Positions 6,891 through 13,513 of a stretch of 37,838 bases of DNA are shown piece after piece. The translations under genes and the position numbers were made by a program. Source of the DNA: a virus. How positions within the stretch are numbered: position 1 is the first letter of the stretch; every line of letters starts with the position of its first letter. The notes below the pieces were generated by a model. That model was not told where the DNA came from. It made no database searches and worked only from the letters and a program-made list of their open reading frames with translations. Where the stretch lies: IMG/VR virus record IMGVR_UViG_3300032309_002729, positions 1 to 37,838 of that record; one strand, 5' to 3'.

Positions 6891-7028
6891 ATGGGAAAGC
6901 ATTACGACAAAATTGTCGAAGCATTAGAGATTCGGAAAAAGAACACGCCTAACAAGGGTGGGTTCAGAGTTCCAGGATCCATGAACAAGAAAAAGACTGG
7001 CTATCCTCACAAGGGTAAGAAGCGTTAG
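6891..7028 (+). CDS. Small highly basic protein, 45 aa
   Basis: It begins MGKHYDKIVEALEIRKKNTP and ends in lysine-rich KKKTGYPHKGKKR, suggesting nucleic-acid contact. It lies two bases after the preceding stop; a GGAG is present but further upstream than usual, so coupling is likely. Confidence 0.5.
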   Translation: MGKHYDKIVEALEIRKKNTPNKGGFRVPGSMNKKKTGYPHKGKKR

Positions 7029-7030
7029 TC

Positions 7031-7264
7031 ATGAGTGCGGATTCTTACGAACCATTAAGCGAAGAGCTTTACTGGAGAAAAAAGATTGGCGATGAGATTC
7101 GTGAGTCAATTACCAGAATGAGAGTTCGTCAAGCAGAGACAGAAACAGCTAACGGAAACTTTTCTGGATCATTTGGTTGCTTGCCGTCTTGCGGACTAAC
7201 TAAAACTATCGACTCATACGAGCATTGTGAAAACATTGCACGAGGGCGCAAGGATAGAAACTAA
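7031..7264 (+). CDS. Hypothetical protein, 77 aa
   Basis: The middle (KIGDEIRESITRMRVRQAET) looks like a charged helix, followed by a Gly/Ser/Cys segment (GSFGCLPSCG) and a HCENIARGRKDRN tail. Similar short proteins with an I-A-x-G-R tail are common in actinophages without assigned function. Its stop overlaps the next start (TAATG). Confidence 0.55.
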   Translation: MSADSYEPLSEELYWRKKIGDEIRESITRMRVRQAETETANGNFSGSFGCLPSCGLTKTIDSYEHCENIARGRKDRN

Positions 7265-7512
7265 TGACGTGGACAGTTGTGTTCAACCGAAACAACTTCA
7301 AAGACTGGGACAAAGAGTTGGATTTCTATGGCGCATACATCATAGAGGCAGATGAGAAAGATGCTATCCAAATCTTTGAAAAAGAAACTGGAATGAGTTT
7401 TGGGTTGACGCAATATCCTGACGGTGAGGGTTTTGTCAGTATGGAATTCCCTCACCTAGAGGAAGCAGAGTTTGCTGCCTGTACCGACAGAGTCTTGTAC
7501 CTATCCCGATGA
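7264..7512 (+). CDS. Hypothetical protein, 82 aa
   Basis: An acidic protein beginning MTWTVVFNRNNFKDWDKELD, with alternating beta strands and a DEKDAIQIFEKETG helix. No family recognised. It is coupled upstream (TAATG) and overlaps the glycosyltransferase gene by four bases, so the two are translated together. Confidence 0.55.
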   Translation: MTWTVVFNRNNFKDWDKELDFYGAYIIEADEKDAIQIFEKETGMSFGLTQYPDGEGFVSMEFPHLEEAEFAACTDRVLYLSR

Positions 7513-8153
7513 AACATTTCAACGTGGTGATAGCCACTCCTGGGTTCTCAATGGATGCGCACTATGTTAAATCTTTGATGGCAACTTGCGAAAGGTTGGC
7601 TGAAGAGGGGATCACTTTTACATTCCTGTCGGAGTATTCCTCTTTCGTACCTCATGCCAGAGAAGCAACCGCCATGGGTGGTAGAGAGCTTAGGTATGAT
7701 AAAAAGCAAATCGCTATGGGCAGGTTTACCTACGACAAAATCTTTTGGATTGATTCGGATATTGTCTGGACACCTGAAGATTTTCTAAAGTTATATTTTG
7801 CAGATCTTGACGTTGTCTCCGGTCTCTACCTTTTGGACGACGAAAAGAGTGTGCCAGTCCAAGTTGTCAACGGCTTCCTTCGGCTAGAAAAAGCCAACGT
7901 AAAATTCCGAACCGATATATTCCAAGCAGGTGCAGTTGGGTTTGGATTTGTCTGCATCAAGTCAGGTGTCTTTGAGTCAATGCCTCGTCCCTGGTTCAAA
8001 CTTGCAAGGTTGAATCGCGGAGATGAGCGACCTGAACTTATGGTCGGTGAGGATTTTTCTTGGTGCTATTCCGCCATCGAAAATGGATTCACAATCTGGG
8101 TTGACTCAAACGTTTGCGTGACGCACCGCAAAATCCGGGACTTAAAAATATAA
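7509..8153 (+). CDS. GT-A fold glycosyltransferase (family 2-like)
   Basis: A 214-residue protein with an N-terminal strand-loop typical of nucleotide-sugar binding (VVIATPGFSMDAHYVKSL) and a DxD metal/sugar-nucleotide motif in FWIDSDIVWTPEDFL (D82-S83-D84). A later GEDFSWCYSAIENGFTIWVD matches the ED motif and acceptor loop of GT2-like enzymes. Such phage enzymes may modify DNA bases, virion proteins or host envelope; the target here cannot be told from sequence. It ends the 6025-8153 block. Confidence 0.8.
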   Translation: MKHFNVVIATPGFSMDAHYVKSLMATCERLAEEGITFTFLSEYSSFVPHAREATAMGGRELRYDKKQIAMGRFTYDKIFWIDSDIVWTPEDFLKLYFADLDVVSGLYLLDDEKSVPVQVVNGFLRLEKANVKFRTDIFQAGAVGFGFVCIKSGVFESMPRPWFKLARLNRGDERPELMVGEDFSWCYSAIENGFTIWVDSNVCVTHRKIRDLKI

Positions 8154-8258
8154 TTTAGAAACAGTTTTTAGAGATAAACTCTATGATAAAACTTCATTAT
8201 AGAAAATCCTTTTCCCATAAAGAATCTACATATTTGTTTATGAAAGGTCAAAACACCT

Positions 8259-8286
8259 CGCGTCTCTCTCCACGCGCCATTTTTTT
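8259..8286 (+). terminator. Probable Rho-independent terminator after the glycosyltransferase gene
   Basis: CGCGT (8259-8263) pairs with ACGCG (8272-8276), followed by seven T. It is immediately followed by another hairpin, CCGATAA/TTATCGG (8290-8322), in the holin leader. AACACCTCG occurs just before the first hairpin and again just after the second (8322-8330). Confidence 0.5.
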
Positions 8287-8358
8287 CGCCCGATAAAATA
8301 CTAACTATCCTTTGGTTATCGGAACACCTCGTGTCCGACTTGACAAAAGGAACTATTT

Positions 8359-8751
8359 ATGTATAGCACCAACTTCTTAGTGGCCGTGGCAGAACGGGCA
8401 ATCAAAACCTTTGCCCAGACCCTCCTAGCCACCGTCGGCGCAGATGCTGCTGGCGTTTTTACCGCCTCCACCCTAGACGCAGTTACCGTAGCTGCTGGAG
8501 CGGCGTTGATCTCCGTCCTAACATCTTTTGCCTCCGCCTCCACAGGCCGAACAGGCCCGTCCCTTGCCGGCGAAACCACAGCCCCAGATGTTTACATCGC
8601 AACTCCCCGCGATGAAACCGGTCGTTTTGTTCGTGACGGCGACGGCGACGGCCTGGTAAATGACGGCAAGCCAACCCAGGCTCCAGCCCCAGCCCCAAAG
8701 AAAGCACCGGCTAAGAAAGCCCCAGCAAAGAAGACCGCCCCAAAGAAGTAG
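8359..8751 (+). CDS. r1t-type holin with a Lys/Ala/Pro-rich C-terminal tail
   Basis: Residues 1-75 match the r1t holin family used by many actinophages: FLVAVAERAIKTFAQTLLAT, a second hydrophobic segment (VTVAAGAALISVLTSFASA), then the post-membrane TGRTGPSLAG. Holins form membrane holes that release endolysin at lysis. Unusually, the protein continues for about 50 residues: a DGDGDGLVNDG stretch resembling a calcium-binding loop and a histone H1-like tail of repeated APKKAPAKKAPAKK. AAGGA precedes the ATG. No endolysin is seen in the window. Codon use is visibly more GC-rich than in flanking genes. Confidence 0.8.
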   Translation: MYSTNFLVAVAERAIKTFAQTLLATVGADAAGVFTASTLDAVTVAAGAALISVLTSFASASTGRTGPSLAGETTAPDVYIATPRDETGRFVRDGDGDGLVNDGKPTQAPAPAPKKAPAKKAPAKKTAPKK

Positions 8752-8760
8752 AAAAAAATT

Positions 8761-8809
8761 CTGGGGGTTGAGTCGGCCTGGCTCAGCTTAGCAGCGGCTT
8801 GGCCCCCAG
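8761..8809. terminator. Hairpin after the holin gene (possible terminator)
   Basis: CTGGGGG (8761-8767) pairs with CCCCCAG (8803-8809), with an inner TGAG/CTCA stem. Flanking A- and T-rich bases extend it loosely on both sides. The downstream T-run is poor, so termination is uncertain. Confidence 0.45.
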
Positions 8810-8859
8810 AAATTATATTTTCCATTTCCCGACAAGAAAGTTAACGGCCCGGTAAACAG

Positions 8860-9834
8860 ATGTCAGACATCCAAAATTTTTTTCCACCCGAACGGCCTGC
8901 TGCAGACCCAACGGACAGTGAACCGATTGTTGAAGCCCCTTATGACAGGCGGCCTGACCTATCGGAATTAGGTATTATAGAGCACGAGAAAGGAGTCTGC
9001 GAGGACACCTTTGAGAACCGTCAAGTATTACGGCGTGCCCATCTGAACTGGGATGCGGTCTATGACCAATCCGGAGCGGCGACCGGTTTGATAGCGGCGA
9101 GATCTGCTGAGTCCACAAAGGAACGACGTCTGCTTTCCCTAGCTGAGAAGCGGCCTCTCCTGGCGGATCCAGGAAATCATAACTCTGACTTCCTAACCGG
9201 TCTTGATCTGCTGGTCGACGATGCGGCCTGCAAGATCGTACCGCCATGGGTTATCGGAGCTACCCGTGCTTGGCAAACGGAACAAGACAACGGTGGACCT
9301 AAGTCCCCTAACCGTGCACTTGCAGGCCTGCCCCATCGGTGCCGCATTATGAAATCAGACGGCGTGCGCTGTATGTTATGGGCATCGGGTCGTGTCAAGG
9401 ATGACGGCCTGTGCCGAGTGCATTTAAAGACGGTGCGCAAACCGGGTGAAGATGTTGAACGGGCCAGACGCAAGCTGATCCAAGCTGCCCCCTTCGCCGT
9501 CGATGTTTTAGAAGAACTCATGGAGAATGCCGAATCGGAACCGGTACGCCTAAAAGCATCTACAGAAATTCTTGACCGCGCCGGCGTGCGCGGAGGAACC
9601 GAACTCAGCGTTGATGTCGAAGTTAACGATGCGCGGCCTCCGCATGTGATTGTTGCCGAACGGTTGCAGCGGCTTGCCTCCGGTGCTGCCGGGATAGCGG
9701 CGAGCTTAGCGGAAAAAAATAATATCGTTGATGCTGAGGTGGTTGAAGATTCAACGGCCAGCGGTAAAGCTACGTACTCCATAACTTCCCAGGAACCCCT
9801 GGAAAAAAATTCTGAAGAAAGCGGCGAGGCCTAA
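8860..9834 (+). CDS. Terminase small subunit-like protein
   Basis: The C-terminal block LIQAAPFAVDVLEELMENAE then SEPVRLKASTEILDRAGVRG (about residues 205-250) is the hallmark of actinophage terminase small subunits, which recognise packaging sites and load the large subunit. Upstream, C-x-IMKSDGVRC and LCRVHL resemble the Cys/His region (C...G.PC...C.VHG) often found before that block. The first 120 residues are unrecognised and acidic. The protein is 324 residues, longer than the usual 150-250. No large subunit follows. The gene is dense in the words CGGCCTG, CGGCCAG and GCGGCGAG. Confidence 0.6.
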   Translation: MSDIQNFFPPERPAADPTDSEPIVEAPYDRRPDLSELGIIEHEKGVCEDTFENRQVLRRAHLNWDAVYDQSGAATGLIAARSAESTKERRLLSLAEKRPLLADPGNHNSDFLTGLDLLVDDAACKIVPPWVIGATRAWQTEQDNGGPKSPNRALAGLPHRCRIMKSDGVRCMLWASGRVKDDGLCRVHLKTVRKPGEDVERARRKLIQAAPFAVDVLEELMENAESEPVRLKASTEILDRAGVRGGTELSVDVEVNDARPPHVIVAERLQRLASGAAGIAASLAEKNNIVDAEVVEDSTASGKATYSITSQEPLEKNSEESGEA

Positions 9835-9836
9835 CC

Positions 9837-10034
9837 GTGGAAAAAAATATTATAGAAGCAGCGGCGAGACTAAGCGGCGAGCTAACCTCAGACATCCCAC
9901 TATGCAAGACCCGCGAGGAACATATCCGGGTAACGGCCAGAGCAAACGCAGCACTAGAACTTCTACACATATTAACGGCCAGCCAAAGCAGCGGCGAGCA
10001 AGTACAGGAATTGGATCCAATCTCAGCGGGTTAA
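9837..10034 (+). CDS. Hypothetical protein, 65 aa
   Basis: It starts at GTG two bases after the terminase-like stop and reads MEKNIIEAAARLSGELTSDI, then an Ala/Leu-rich helix (RANAALELLHILTA). I recognise no family. Like its neighbour it is packed with AGCGGCGAG and AACGGCCAG words, which shape its Ala/Ser/Gly content. Confidence 0.5.
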   Translation: MEKNIIEAAARLSGELTSDIPLCKTREEHIRVTARANAALELLHILTASQSSGEQVQELDPISAG

Positions 10035-10206
10035 CGGTAAAAGATATTAACGGCCAGTAGCTAGCGGCTAGCAGCTAACGGCCTGGCAATGTGCGGTACC
10101 ACCACACTTCCCCCGCAAAAAAATTAACGGCCTGCTATTGCACCGGATGACGCTGCGTGTTATAGTTGAACCGTCGCCAAGGGTGGGGAAGCTCTAGCGA
10201 CAAACG

Positions 10207-10256
10207 GAAAGCCCCCCAAATTTGTTCCATAGCATTTACTGGGGGGCTTTCGCTTT
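10207..10256 (+). terminator. Strong Rho-independent terminator
   Basis: GAAAGCCCCCC (10207-10217) pairs perfectly with GGGGGGCTTTC (10241-10251), with a 23-base AT-rich loop, followed by GCTTTT. It closes the holin/terminase-like unit. Confidence 0.75.
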
Positions 10257-10263
10257 TCCAGAG

Positions 10264-10383
10264 ATGACCGTAACGGAAAAAATAATTACCGATCTGCCCA
10301 TATCGGATACTGACCGACTCAACGAGGATGACGAGGATGACGAGGGTAGTTTTGAAAAACTCCCAGCTCAACGGAAGAGATAA
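10264..10383 (+). CDS. Doubtful acidic ORF, 39 aa
   Basis: MTVTEKIITDLPISDTDRLN is followed by an Asp/Glu cluster encoded by a GAGGATGAC tandem repeat. There is no ribosome site, and the start is only eight bases beyond the terminator T-run, so expression is questionable. Confidence 0.25.
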   Translation: MTVTEKIITDLPISDTDRLNEDDEDDEGSFEKLPAQRKR

Positions 10384-10447
10384 TATTTTTTCCGAGCCCT
10401 TCAGCCGGTCTGAAGTCCTACTCAGAAAACGGATGACTCAACGGTAT

Positions 10448-10476
10448 TTGAAAATGTCATAGATGTATGCAATACT
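10448..10476 (+). promoter_or_regulatory. Promoter of the 80-aa gene, probably leaderless
   Basis: TTGAAA (10448-10453), a 17-base spacer beginning ATGTCATAGATG, and AATACT (10471-10476). The ATG at 10486 is nine bases beyond the -10 box and has no ribosome site. Confidence 0.5.
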
Positions 10477-10485
10477 TAAGTCACT

Positions 10486-10728
10486 ATGGAAAACACAAAC
10501 AAAGCAAGTGAAAACGCATACAAAGCCCTTATGGGTAACATCTTCGGAACTGCTAAGCCAGTAGACGAAAATCCAATCAACGACCGTCGTGCTGCTATTT
10601 GGTTGCACGAAAATTTCACGGATGATGAAATCTGGGAAATGTACGACACCGTGAAGTGGGAACACGAAATGTCAGAGCCTGAAGAAGTTGCTCCAGTCAT
10701 TGACATAAAAACTCGCAAGCCACAGTAA
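10486..10728 (+). CDS. Hypothetical protein, 80 aa
   Basis: The protein starts MENTNKASENAYKALMGNIF and contains RRAAIWLHENFTDDEIWEMYDTVKWEHEM in the middle, an aromatic acidic helix. No known family. Without a ribosome site it is probably translated from a leaderless mRNA. It is the first of the long series of individually promoted small genes. Confidence 0.55.
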   Translation: MENTNKASENAYKALMGNIFGTAKPVDENPINDRRAAIWLHENFTDDEIWEMYDTVKWEHEMSEPEEVAPVIDIKTRKPQ

Positions 10729-10729
10729 T

Positions 10730-10758
10730 TTGACACCGGCTAGAAAACTCTCTACAAT
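10730..10758 (+). promoter_or_regulatory. Promoter of the structured-leader unit
   Basis: TTGACA (10730-10735), 17 bases, TACAAT (10753-10758); it starts two bases after the previous stop codon. The expected transcript begins near 10765. Confidence 0.75.
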
Positions 10759-10770
10759 AAAGTTATAAAG

Positions 10771-10832
10771 CGATTGGGTCTTGCACTAGGTAAGACAGGG
10801 TCATTGGAGTGCGTTGCTCCCTCGCCCAATCG
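10771..10832 (+). ncRNA. Structured 5' leader, predicted three-way junction
   Basis: CGATTGGG (10771-10778) pairs with CCCAATCG (10825-10832). Inside are two hairpins, TCTT/AAGA (10779-10795) and GGAG/CTCC (10806-10820). The element lies between the promoter and the AAGGAG of the 61-aa gene. It resembles no riboswitch I can name; a regulatory leader is inferred from structure alone. Confidence 0.5.
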
Positions 10833-10851
10833 ACACAATGAAGGAGAAAAA

Positions 10852-11037
10852 ATGGAACTAATAATTATTGGAGCGGCCGGCCTGGCGTTCGCAATTGTTT
10901 ACAAGCTAGTAAGCAAACGTCAGCAAAAAAGCGTTACTTCGGTAGAACATCCTTGGGTATTCGATGAAGTTAAGTACGCAAAGATCCAGCGTCGCCTTGA
11001 TGAACAGCTCGACAAGATGTGGGCAATGACAAAGTAG
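10852..11037 (+). CDS. Small membrane-anchored protein, 61 aa
   Basis: The start at 10852 is set by AAGGAG six bases upstream. MELIIIGAAGLAFAIVYKLV is an N-terminal membrane anchor, followed by a basic soluble part (KYAKIQRRLDEQLDKMWAM). An in-frame TTG at 10774 would run through the leader structure and is rejected. Function unknown. Confidence 0.65.
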   Translation: MELIIIGAAGLAFAIVYKLVSKRQQKSVTSVEHPWVFDEVKYAKIQRRLDEQLDKMWAMTK

Positions 11038-11072
11038 CGATACGCACTTCCCTGGTGTATCGTAAAAAAACT

Positions 11073-11118
11073 AATCCCTTTAATTCGGAACTGAGATTCC
11101 GAGAAGGGATTTCTTTTT
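11073..11118 (+). terminator. Rho-independent terminator
   Basis: AATCCCTT/AAGGGATT outer stem with an inner CGGAA/TTCCG stem, then TCTTTTT. A smaller CGATAC/GTATCG hairpin (11038-11062) begins directly after the stop codon. Confidence 0.8.
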
Positions 11119-11214
11119 GCCCTGACGCGGAAAAAATTTTGCGAAAAGATTTTGCACCGGCGGATTCTGCGGCCCTAGGCAGAAAAAATAATTAAAGCTT
11201 TTGCTCGAAGGGAT

Positions 11215-11243
11215 TTGACAATGTCAGATCCATACTGTAATGT
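11215..11243 (+). promoter_or_regulatory. Promoter with palindromic -35 operator
   Basis: TTGACA (11215-11220), 17 bases, TAATGT (11238-11243). The perfect palindrome TGACAATGTCA occupies 11216-11226, overlapping the -35 box. Confidence 0.6.
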
Positions 11244-11281
11244 CGTAACTATAACTGAATAAAGCACAACGACACCCCGAT

Positions 11282-11311
11282 TTGACGAATGTCATAGAGC
11301 GATGTTAGAGT
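11282..11311 (+). promoter_or_regulatory. Second, tandem promoter with the same operator type
   Basis: TTGACG (11282-11287), then TAGAGT at 11306-11311 after 18 bases. TGACGAATGTCA (11283-11294) carries the TGAC-n-TGTCA arms, followed by TAGAG as in several other promoters here. Confidence 0.5.
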
Positions 11312-11367
11312 GTTCATACTTCGTTAGATGGTCTATCGAAGCACAAGATGAAGGGAGCTACTCACCC

Positions 11368-11706
11368 GTGAGTACTTCAACCATTAGCACGACAAAGGTA
11401 ACAACCGCCGTTGAGATCGAAAGCACCACGATCGAACTTCCTGCAGATGCAGAGAAAGCAATCGTTGAACTCAACACCATTCGCGCAACACTAAAGGCTC
11501 TTGAAGAGAGCGAGAAGAAAGTTAAGGCAACTCTGATGGGTTACCTTGATGGCGCGGAAGAGGGAACGATTAAAGGTATCGTTCGCTTAACTGCAAAAGC
11601 GCAAACACGCGCAGGTATAGATGCCAAGAAGTTGAAGGAAGTATTTCCTGAAGCTGCTGAAGCGTGTGCCACAGAAACTTCTTACATAGTTGTAAAGACT
11701 AAGTAA
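11368..11706 (+). CDS. Phage protein resembling the C-terminal segment of YqaJ-type recombinase proteins, 112 aa
   Basis: The coiled-coil-like AIVELNTIRATLKALEESEK followed by KVKATLMGYLDGAEEG, and the ending RAGIDAKKLKEVFPEAAEAC, follow the pattern seen after YqaJ/lambda-exonuclease-type domains and as free-standing small phage proteins (E-L...LK...E...G...R.G+D.K.LKE.FPE.Y). No nuclease motif is present. I start at the GTG at 11368 (GAAGGGAG upstream); an ATG at 11302 lies at the predicted transcript start and lacks a site. Association with recombination is a weak inference. Confidence 0.5.
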   Translation: MSTSTISTTKVTTAVEIESTTIELPADAEKAIVELNTIRATLKALEESEKKVKATLMGYLDGAEEGTIKGIVRLTAKAQTRAGIDAKKLKEVFPEAAEACATETSYIVVKTK

Positions 11707-11719
11707 GTAGATCGTCAGG

Positions 11720-11755
11720 TCGGGGTAGGTCTCCTTAGAAAAACTCCTACCCCGA
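11720..11755 (+). terminator. Rho-independent terminator abutting the next promoter
   Basis: TCGGGGTAGG (11720-11729) pairs perfectly with CCTACCCCGA (11746-11755). The TTT that ends it is the beginning of the next -35 box. Confidence 0.75.
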
Positions 11756-11756
11756 T

Positions 11757-11785
11757 TTGACACCATCATAGATTTAATGTACCTT
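11757..11785 (+). promoter_or_regulatory. Promoter of the 162-aa/AAA unit
   Basis: TTGACA, spacer CCATCATAGATTTAATG (17 bases), TACCTT. The spacer is one base different from that of the promoter at 13450 (CCATTATAGATTTAATG), so the AAA and VWA units are probably co-regulated. Confidence 0.7.
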
Positions 11786-11835
11786 TAGAACGTAAGACAA
11801 AATGACACCTACAACAAGCAAGGGAGCAACACCAA

Positions 11836-12324
11836 GTGACTACACCAGTCGAATATGTAACTGACACCACCAAGTCAGTACAAGGCTTTGCGATGTACGC
11901 AGAGTTTGTAAACACAACAGCAGGACCAAAGAATGGAAATATTTTCCAGATGTTCTTCACACCAGATGGTGTGTCTGAACTAGGTCAATTCGTTGGCGCA
12001 CACGTTTACGCGCGTGAGCTTTCAAAAGATAAGCCAAAGCGACAATGGCGTACTGCGCCGTTGCTGCCGGCTTTGATCAACGCAGATGGTCAGAACACAC
12101 CTGAACATAGATTTGATCGCGTTAACTCTGGCAACAGCATACGCTCAACGCTAAGAAATTTAACGCACTTTGCACAGATGGTTGGCGAACCATTTTTCGT
12201 AGAAGTATCAAAGAGTGATCTTGATGCAATCGCTAGTGGCAAGCCACTAACAAAAGTTATCTATCGAATTGGTGAGACTCGTAAAGCAAAAGGCTTTGCA
12301 GAGATCTTTCCAGAGTCAAAGTAA
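11836..12324 (+). CDS. Hypothetical protein upstream of the MoxR-type ATPase, 162 aa
   Basis: The protein starts at GTG (AGGGAG upstream) and is a mixed alpha/beta sequence with FAMYAEFVNTTAGPKNGNIF near the front and GETRKAKGFAEIFPESK at the end. I do not recognise a family. It is followed 12 bases later by the AAA ATPase under one promoter, so it may be a partner or substrate adaptor of that module. Confidence 0.6.
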   Translation: MTTPVEYVTDTTKSVQGFAMYAEFVNTTAGPKNGNIFQMFFTPDGVSELGQFVGAHVYARELSKDKPKRQWRTAPLLPALINADGQNTPEHRFDRVNSGNSIRSTLRNLTHFAQMVGEPFFVEVSKSDLDAIASGKPLTKVIYRIGETRKAKGFAEIFPESK

Positions 12325-12336
12325 GGGAGTAAAACT

Positions 12337-13377
12337 ATGACTACAATTATTGAAAAGTACGAAATTCTAGGTGAAGCATTTGCTAAGTCCTTAGATGAAT
12401 TCTTGTCGCAACCTGTCGATGCAGATGCCTCGATGCGTATCAACGCACAGGTGTTGCCACAAGGTCGCTACAAGGAACGCGCACCTCGCACCACGAAGCC
12501 AAAGGCAATCATAGTGTCAGACGAAAGTATTTCTGCAGTAGCAGTAGTTTCTGACGAAGAAATTTATGGTCGTCCAAATGGTGACAAGTACCACGCTCGC
12601 AAGTGGGGCGATCACCAAGATGTTGCAACTTTGCGTAAAGCTCGTGAAGCAACTACTAACGCATTCTCAACAAGTGTTGGTGCGCCGATGTTTACACTTC
12701 TCTATGGCGCACCTGGCTGTGGCAAGACTGCATTAGTCGAAGCAGCCTTTGGTGAAAATATGTACACGCTACTTGGAACTGGCGACACAGAAGTTGCAGA
12801 CCTACTTGGTGGCTATGTTCAAACTCCATCAGGTGGCTTTGAATGGGTCGATGGCGATCTTGTAAAAGCTGCCGAAGAGGGTGCAGTTTATTTCATCGAC
12901 GAAGTTGGTCTGATTGATCCAAAGGTACTTTCGATTATTTATGGACTAATGGACGGTCGCAGAGAAATTGGTATCACAGCAAACCCAGAACGCGGAACTG
13001 TAAAAGCAGATCCAAACTTTTATGTAGTTGCTGCCACTAATCCAAACGCGCCGGGCGTTCGACTTTCGGAAGCCTTACTATCTCGCTTTACTGTTCAAGC
13101 AGAGATGGCAACTGATTGGTCACTTGCTCGTACTCTTGGTGTTCCAACATCAATGGTTACTGTCGCGCAAAACTTATCGAAGAAGCAAGCATCAGGTGAA
13201 GTTTCTTGGGCTCCACAGATGCGCGAACTACTTGCTTTCAGAGATATCTCAACTGTGTTCGGGCAATCGTTCGCAGTATCAAACTTGTTAGCAGCCTCGC
13301 CAGAAATTGATCGCCCAGTTGTGGCAGATGTTTTATCTCGCGTATTCGGGGCTGACTGCAAACCAGCAAAGATCTGA
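12337..13377 (+). CDS. MoxR/CobS-type AAA+ ATPase
   Basis: A 346-residue AAA+ protein with Walker A GAPGCGKT (124-131), Walker B VYFIDEV (184-190), a sensor-1 asparagine in VVAATNPNAPG (N235) and a nearby SRF arginine-finger-like residue (R250). The GxVDGDLVKAAEEGAVYFIDE context is typical of MoxR/CobS ATPases, which work with VWA-domain partners to remodel proteins or insert metals. The first 90 residues are family-specific and unrecognised. AAGGGAG precedes the ATG. The VWA partner is the next gene, from its own near-identical promoter. Confidence 0.9.
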   Translation: MTTIIEKYEILGEAFAKSLDEFLSQPVDADASMRINAQVLPQGRYKERAPRTTKPKAIIVSDESISAVAVVSDEEIYGRPNGDKYHARKWGDHQDVATLRKAREATTNAFSTSVGAPMFTLLYGAPGCGKTALVEAAFGENMYTLLGTGDTEVADLLGGYVQTPSGGFEWVDGDLVKAAEEGAVYFIDEVGLIDPKVLSIIYGLMDGRREIGITANPERGTVKADPNFYVVAATNPNAPGVRLSEALLSRFTVQAEMATDWSLARTLGVPTSMVTVAQNLSKKQASGEVSWAPQMRELLAFRDISTVFGQSFAVSNLLAASPEIDRPVVADVLSRVFGADCKPAKI

Positions 13378-13401
13378 TAACTCCCTTCTCGGATCTTTGC
13401 A

Positions 13402-13446
13402 GGGTGGGGGGTCGCACGTGGTGTCGCGACTCCCTACCCACCCCCT
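13402..13446 (+). terminator. GC-rich terminator between ATPase and VWA genes
   Basis: GGGTGGG (13402-13408) pairs with CCCACCC (13437-13443), and GGGTCGC pairs with GCGACTCCC with one bulge. The T-run is short. Confidence 0.55.
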
Positions 13447-13449
13447 AAG

Positions 13450-13478
13450 TTGACACCATTATAGATTTAATGTACTAT
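13450..13478 (+). promoter_or_regulatory. Promoter of the VWA-protein gene
   Basis: TTGACA (13450-13455), 17-base spacer, TACTAT (13473-13478); the spacer is near identical to that of the promoter at 11757. Confidence 0.75.
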
Positions 13479-13513
13479 CGTAAATGACACACTACGAAAG
13501 AGAGAAGGACACA

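Larger units (their letters stand above)
10035..10485. other. Mostly non-coding spacer with terminator and dense short repeats
   Basis: The first 100 bases contain repeated AACGGCC[A/T]G words and CTAGCGGCTAGCAGCTAACGG. Then come the terminator at 10207-10256, a doubtful 39-codon ORF (10264-10383) with a GAGGATGAC repeat, and the promoter of the next gene. No RNA gene is recognised. Confidence 0.5.

Noticed and set aside
8259-8330. Duplicated AACACCTCG around the terminator before the holin as an att or insertion-sequence direct repeat
   Set aside because: Nine bases is too short, no integrase or transposase is nearby and the sequence between is only a terminator and a hairpin.
10135-10371. 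78-aa leftward ORF across the terminator after the terminase-like gene
   Set aside because: It reads straight through a strong terminator stem and has no ribosome site.
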